Part shown: positions 62,201-64,000 of the stretch, one piece after another
How the letters are laid out: every line of letters starts with the position of its first letter
Position numbering within the stretch: the stretch's first letter is position 1
NCBI GenBank assembly: GCA_026874595.1
Contig: CM049310.1
Span: 52,592,558-52,656,557 of the forward strand
From: Sipunculus nudus
Lineage: Eukaryota; Annelida; Sipuncula; Golfingiida; Sipunculidae
DNA length: 64,000 bases
Reading direction: 5' to 3'
Program-made: the position numbers and the translations under genes
The notes under the pieces: generated by a model
What the model was told of the DNA's origin: nothing
The model's input: the letters and a program-made list of their open reading frames with translations, nothing else
Databases searched by the model: none

Positions 62201-62259
62201 CTCGCGGGTCATCCGCCCCCAATCCCGGGTCTACAACATGCGTCGTCTCACGTGGATGA
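46014..62259 (+). CDS. Secreted Gla-like/TSP1/EGF/sushi multidomain protein (15 exons, 999 aa)
   Basis: Joined exons: 46014-46108, 47762-47926, 50751-51007, 51877-52056, 54396-54569, 55220-55396, 56021-56212, 56521-56694, 57141-57296, 58262-58438, 58816-58959, 59563-59691, 60039-60248, 60786-61388, 62093-62259. All introns are GT-AG, phases agree at every joint, and the sum is exactly 3,000 nt including the stop. Order: signal peptide (1-21), propeptide (22-62), Glu-rich segment (63-87), TSP1 plus EGF (88-172), five sushi (173-471), GCC2/GCC3-type module (472-523), sushi (524-582), GCC2/GCC3-type module (583-630), calcium-binding EGF (631-673), sushi-like (674-743), unrecognised module (744-944), final GCC2/GCC3-type module (to 999). 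No transmembrane segment or GPI signal follows, so it should be secreted. The nearest known style is polydom/SVEP1-like adhesion proteins, but no VWA or pentraxin domain is present and the N-terminus differs. Further skipped exons cannot be excluded. Confidence 0.85.
46207..46259. repeat. (TA)n microsatellite
   Basis: About 26 TA units in intron 1. Confidence 0.97.
46894..46937. repeat. (GA)n microsatellite
   Basis: About 22 GA units after a short GT run, in intron 1. Confidence 0.97.
47405..47759. repeat. (TTA)n/(CTT)n low-complexity tract before exon 2
   Basis: Over 350 bp of TTA and CTT repeats with T runs on the coding strand. It ends two bases before the exon 2 AG, so it supplies the polypyrimidine tract of that acceptor. 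Confidence 0.95.
47762..47926 (+). CDS. Exon 2: carboxylation-type propeptide and Glu-rich segment
   Basis: Phase 2 at both ends. Encodes residues 32-87. Residues 46-62 read FLEATKAKSFIRHRARR. They align with vertebrate Gla-protein propeptides: Phe at -16 or -17, Ala six residues later, an aliphatic at about -6, and a basic terminus. RARR is also a furin-type site. After it come GWW and then eight Glu among residues 68-78. The vertebrate Gla-domain CxxxC loop is absent. One N-glycosylation sequon (NSS, residue 40) lies in the propeptide. The acceptor is ttatttgtag at the end of a (TTA)n tract; the donor is GTAATA. Confidence 0.75.
48118..48463. repeat. Palindromic minisatellite
   Basis: About ten imperfect copies of agggttctttaaa and its complement tttaaagaaccct alternate over 345 bp. 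The core aagaaccctat-g-atagggttctt is an 11-bp perfect inverted repeat with a 1-nt centre and occurs at least four times with small changes. Strong hairpin or cruciform potential. Confidence 0.9.
49930..49988. repeat. (TA)n microsatellite
   Basis: About 29 TA units in intron 2. Confidence 0.97.
50420..50713. mobile_element. Foldback MITE-like element upstream of exon 3
   Basis: Terminal inverted repeats of about 27 bp: aaaataaaaggtatggttct then caggca (50420-50447), answered by tgcctgagaaccatacct and a T-rich run (50683-50713). The ~235-bp interior is A+T-rich with no frame. The right terminus lies 37 bp before the exon 3 acceptor. Confidence 0.75.
50751..51007 (+). CDS. Exon 3: TSP1 domain and EGF-like domain
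   Basis: Enters in phase 2, leaves in phase 1. Residues 94-100 are WGTWSSW followed by SSCSSPCG, the WxxWxxWxxC start of a thrombospondin type 1 repeat with C-mannosylation motifs and a heparin/matrix-binding style. An EGF-like module follows (CNRFCNNGG ... CACKTGFYGTCC). The donor is GTCAGT, somewhat weak, but the phase fits the next exon. Confidence 0.85.
51008..51876 (+). other. Intron 3
   Basis: A+T-rich with a (TA)n tract at 51728-51794; nothing else recognised. Confidence 0.8.
51728..51794. repeat. (TA)n microsatellite
   Basis: About 33 TA units with one interruption. Confidence 0.97.
51877..52056 (+). CDS. Exon 4: sushi domain 1
   Basis: A phase 1-1 module of 60 residues with four cysteines in the sushi/CCP pattern: VTCNFPGKPTNGAV, FTCSTGYRMIG, RTCQANGKWDG, PRCD. 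Donor GTAAGT. Confidence 0.92.
52195..52259. repeat. (TA)n microsatellite
   Basis: Immediately left of the pogo/Tigger-like element, with which it shares the TA junction. Confidence 0.95.
52260..53193. mobile_element. Non-autonomous pogo/Tigger-like DNA transposon
   Basis: The left end is CAGTAGAACGCCTG followed by cttacggccac. The right end, reverse-complemented, is TAGTAGAACGCCTG followed by tattacggtca. CAGTRGAAC-type termini and TA flanks are typical of pogo/Tigger elements. Copies of attacggtca/attacggcca recur inside near both ends, as subterminal repeats. The ~934-bp length and lack of a long frame mean no transposase is encoded. Confidence 0.75.
53194..53255. repeat. (TA)n microsatellite between two transposons
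   Basis: About 31 TA units joining the pogo/Tigger-like element and the next MITE. Confidence 0.95.
53256..53684. mobile_element. MITE with TCGCGA-rich inverted ends
   Basis: Starts tgtggttgccgttttgttcgc; the right end reverse-complemented is ctgtggttggcttcatattc. Both flanking regions carry several tcgcga/tcgcgaa motifs, for example near 53290-53320 and 53604-53666. It lies between TA tracts. No coding capacity is visible. Confidence 0.7.
54396..54569 (+). CDS. Exon 5: sushi domain 2
   Basis: Phase 1-1, 58 residues: ISCQDPGTPKNGKKVG, FQCNTGYRRVG, TRCLATARWSH, PTCQ. Acceptor gttttcag, donor GTAAGT. Confidence 0.92.
55220..55396 (+). CDS. Exon 6: sushi domain 3
   Basis: Phase 1-1, 59 residues: VKCSALSAPSGGIVKVSG, YSCRTGYYMAG, RTCQASGKWDG, TKCL. 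The acceptor follows a T-rich tract (tttttggaag) and the donor is GTATGT. Confidence 0.9.
56021..56212 (+). CDS. Exon 7: sushi domain 4
   Basis: Phase 1-1, 64 residues: ITCGNLPKPHNGGLTYP, FSCRSGYTLKGS, RTCGG, VWSGKQPTCT. The loop before the last strand is slightly longer than in its neighbours. Donor GTGAGT. Confidence 0.92.
56521..56694 (+). CDS. Exon 8: sushi domain 5
   Basis: Phase 1-1, 58 residues: VSCGDPGRPKGGLRID, FQCLPGYYMSG, ITCLATGRWSA, PACN. Donor GTCAGT. Confidence 0.92.
56695..57140 (+). other. Intron 8
   Basis: A+T-rich, nothing recognised. Confidence 0.7.
57141..57296 (+). CDS. Exon 9: GCC2/GCC3 (ephrin receptor-like) Cys-rich module 1
   Basis: Phase 1-1, 52 residues: VCALNQYKSGS, SCTRCPAHSHTAGQGS, KQCVCDRGFRG, GPCI. 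The CxxCPxxxxTxxxGS pattern, followed by an EGF-like CVCxxGF ending, is that of Cys-rich modules found beside sushi domains in polydom-like proteins. Confidence 0.87.
57297..58261 (+). other. Intron 9
   Basis: The middle part (57540-58165) has higher G+C and CpG than surrounding introns and may be an inserted element, but I found no clear termini. It includes a perfect hairpin at 57857-57882. Confidence 0.55.
57857..57882. repeat. Perfect 10-bp hairpin in intron 9
   Basis: gtcagtcagg and cctgactgac separated by agacgc. Confidence 0.85.
58262..58438 (+). CDS. Exon 10: sushi domain 6 with an extra disulfide
   Basis: Phase 1-1, 59 residues with six cysteines: VRCLSLSPPKNGHVSSC, ACRLGCNRGHIRTKG, RKCKLDGKWSG, VCS. 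The additional pair is a known sushi subtype. Donor GTATTC is weak but phase-consistent. Confidence 0.88.
58816..58959 (+). CDS. Exon 11: GCC2/GCC3-type Cys-rich module 2
   Basis: Phase 1-1, 48 residues: ACPKNTYQASQSKCTPCSAHS, DCICSRGFSGPAGGPCT. Closely parallels exon 9, suggesting internal duplication of a sushi + Cys-rich pair. Donor GTAAGT. Confidence 0.88.
59563..59691 (+). CDS. Exon 12: calcium-binding EGF domain
   Basis: Phase 1-1, 43 residues beginning DVNECKSGNGGCDQKCEN, then GSYKCICNIPGFKV. The DxNEC start and the later N...Y positions are the calcium-binding EGF signature, with the hydroxylatable Asn in the expected spacing. Donor GTATTT. Confidence 0.93.
60039..60248 (+). CDS. Exon 13: sushi-like domain 7
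   Basis: Phase 1-1, 70 residues with six cysteines: VKCSAFPTPKNGAAVC, RRCQVKCNYGFDH, EECGPNTGWKWS, PPCI. Longer than the others and the last half is atypical. Acceptor tattccag, donor GTGAGA. Confidence 0.85.
60786..61388 (+). CDS. Exon 14: 200-residue module of unknown fold
   Basis: The longest exon, phase 1-1. Starts EQSFIGVELDAAVFYLDDRC. The first ~110 residues look like one compact module with several cysteines, followed by a Ser-rich stretch (SSRPPGVSSSLSLSVGG) that is probably a linker, then CKPGTAVHNGFC, which opens the final Cys-rich module. Two N-glycosylation sequons are visible (NVS, NQT). Similar segments may exist next to GCC2/GCC3 modules in polydom-like proteins, but I cannot name a family. 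Donor GTGAGT. Confidence 0.85.
61389..62092 (+). other. Intron 14
   Basis: No repeat or exon recognised. The frame of exon 14 stays open for a further 44 codons into the intron, to a stop at 61523-61525, so intron retention would give an alternative C-terminus lacking the last module. Confidence 0.6.
62093..62259 (+). CDS. Exon 15: final GCC2/GCC3 module and stop
   Basis: Phase 1 entry after cttttcag. Encodes SCDRGSVWNARTKKCEKCP, DTHVPRLGMTRCLPCPRG and ends TTCVVSRG then TGA at 62257-62259. Together with the end of exon 14 it forms one GCC2/GCC3 (ephrin receptor-like) module. There is no hydrophobic tail. Confidence 0.9.
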
Positions 62260-62412
62260 TCGTACCGACGTATCATAATTATATACTCATGCATACATTC
62301 AGAACACACAGGATACTTTCCAGGGTTACTTTTGGGACTATCTTTATTAATGTCATTTTATTTTTATTACACTGAAATATTGAATTCATTGAGAATGATC
62401 ATTTAAAGTGAG

Positions 62413-62414
<2 letters not shown>

Positions 62415-62471
<57 letters not shown>
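62415..62471. repeat. (TA)n microsatellite
   Basis: About 28 TA units, probably within the 3' UTR. Confidence 0.96.
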
Positions 62472-62475
<4 letters not shown>

Positions 62476-62702
62476 ATACATATGACGGTAACTTTTGTTT
62501 GAAGGTTTAAGAATGCTTGTGATTCGAATATATTCGGATTTTTTATCGCCATAATTTTGGACAGCTTTCTCATGCGTACAAAAGACTGGATGCACCAGCT
62601 GAAATCGTTTTCACGTGGCGTCCATCCGTATGTCTATTATGGGTAAAAAGCGCAAATATAAAATAATAACCATTAAAATTATTTTAATCATGATAATAAT
62701 GA

Positions 62703-62708
62703 AATAAA
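62703..62708 (+). promoter_or_regulatory. Candidate polyadenylation signal
   Basis: The first canonical AATAAA I noticed after the TGA at 62259. The distance is plausible, but cleavage-site evidence is absent. Confidence 0.35.
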
Positions 62709-64000
62709 CTCAAAGTTAAATACACCTTATAAATCCGCAGATTGGCGACCGTTTTATCCACAGGGCAAACAGGTTACTTGTCCAAGAACCAATTTTCTGA
62801 GCGGACGAGTGGTGAACCCCCCCCCCCCCAAAAAAAAATATAGTAGACATAATATATTCATACATCATACTACAGAACATGGGTCCTGGTTGCTAAGGAA
62901 CTGTTAATGGCACAGTGCATAGTGGTACCGACAGAAGTGCAAACCACCAACGATTAAGGACACCGGCTCGAAATCTTCGGACACCATCCCCCTCCCTATG
63001 ACAAACAGGACAAAATCCCTATCTCAGAATACCCAAATTCTTTTACTCCCAATACCTTTTAAGAAATATATTTCCATTACACGTAAATATTGTTCCATTA
63101 ATTTTCAGCAACACGCCATTTTATTATGCATAATCTACATTATTTGCGAGTTAACATTTATGATAATTCAATGAGGCAATTGGCATATGCAATATCCTAC
63201 ATTTTCTCAATATAAGAGGCATAATTGCAAGATTGTGGACAAAAAATATGACGAAATTATAGACTGGTTGACGGAATAATCTCAAAATGTATCTTTTATG
63301 GGATTTGTTCCCGAAAAAGTGAGGGGGACAAATGGTACCCCCCCCCCCCTTTAAAAAGTGAAGGCACATGATTCCCTGTCCCTCCTCAAACAAAATCCAT
63401 GTATATAAAAAATAGAAAATAAAACTTATATGGTCGATGTTATAATAGAAGTTAAAAAAGCTCCTTTCATGTTTTAAATAATGAATCAGGACTACTTCAA
63501 TTTCAATGCTAGTTACTGCTCACTAGTCTCTGCAATGATGCATGATATATACTGTGTTACACCAACCTGTGTCCACCTTTTTTAGAGATAACTGTTATTC
63601 AAATGTTATATTTTCTAATAATTTTATATACAGAGCTGTCTACTGAATGTAACAATCAAGAAGTTAAAATAATTCTCCAGTTAATGTTTCACGACTTTTT
63701 TCAATCTTTCTGGCGATGCGACAGATTAGATGTGTATCTGCATGAGCAGCCATCTTTGTTTTTGTCTGGTTATACATGTTTTTAGTATTTACGTGATATT
63801 ATCCAATAACAAGCTGTAAACTGAAACTGTTGTAGCATGTGACCAATGACCTTGACTGCCATAAGTGGGGCTGATATGTTGTAAAATGTAGACTGTTTTC
63901 TCATATTAAAACCATTCTGTTTCATTAATATTGTGTAAGGTAGATCTTTATTTCCTAAGTTGAAAATTAGGCCCATCCATCTTCTACCATATATTACCAT

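Larger units (their letters stand above)
62260..64000. other. 3' flank of the gene; no gene supported
   Basis: Contains (TA)n at 62415-62471, C runs near 62820 and 63342, and an AATAAA at 62703-62708 that could be the poly(A) signal, giving a ~450-nt 3' UTR. The short frame at 63603-63785 follows an acceptor-like atatacag, but its peptide has no recognised domain. Confidence 0.5.

Noticed and set aside
63603-63785. A 60-residue frame after an acceptor-like atatacag, considered as an extra 3' exon.
   Set aside because: The gene already ends at an in-frame stop in a complete module at 62259, and the peptide has no pattern matching its modules. It could belong to another gene, but one exon is not enough to say.

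Overview
This is animal nuclear DNA. It has GT-AG introns, a secreted multidomain extracellular protein, eukaryotic-type tRNA genes without encoded CCA, (TA)n microsatellites, DNA-transposon relics and a non-LTR reverse transcriptase fragment. The style (A+T-rich, many short inverted-repeat elements, sushi/EGF/TSP1 proteins) suggests a marine invertebrate, most likely a mollusc, but nothing here fixes the species.

Positions 1-96 hold the end of a 5'-truncated LINE on the minus strand. From 97 to 44,868 the window is dominated by a tandem array with a period near 1,617 bp. Each unit carries two minus-strand leucine tRNA genes: tRNA-Leu(AAG) and, about 440 bp to its right, tRNA-Leu(TAG). I count 25 complete AAG genes, 26 complete TAG genes and one truncated TAG relic. 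The two genes differ at only two of 82 positions, one being the anticodon wobble base. Nine AAG copies carry T55A in the T loop/box B and are probably impaired. Linked sequence variants are shuffled between units, as expected of unequal crossover and gene conversion. The array is interrupted at 34,740-37,385 by a 2.6-kb insertion flanked by a 12-bp direct repeat. The insertion contains diverged inverted arms and, at its right end, something resembling a promoter and the first exons of a gene. The array decays at 44.4-44.9 kb.

From 46,014 to 62,259 lies one plus-strand gene that I resolved into 15 exons. All splice phases agree and the exons sum to exactly 3,000 nt (999 aa plus stop). The protein order is: signal peptide, a propeptide resembling the vitamin-K gamma-carboxylation recognition sequence with a furin-type RARR site, a Glu-rich segment, TSP1, EGF, five sushi domains, a GCC2/GCC3-type Cys-rich module, a sushi, another GCC2/GCC3-type module, calcium-binding EGF, a sushi-like module, a 200-residue module I do not recognise, and a final GCC2/GCC3-type module. 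It looks like a secreted, polydom-like matrix or humoral protein; the Gla-like N-terminus is the most interesting part of the window.

The introns hold many (TA)n tracts, a palindromic minisatellite, a pogo/Tigger-like non-autonomous element, and several MITE-like foldbacks. The last 1.7 kb (62,260-64,000) has no gene I can support.
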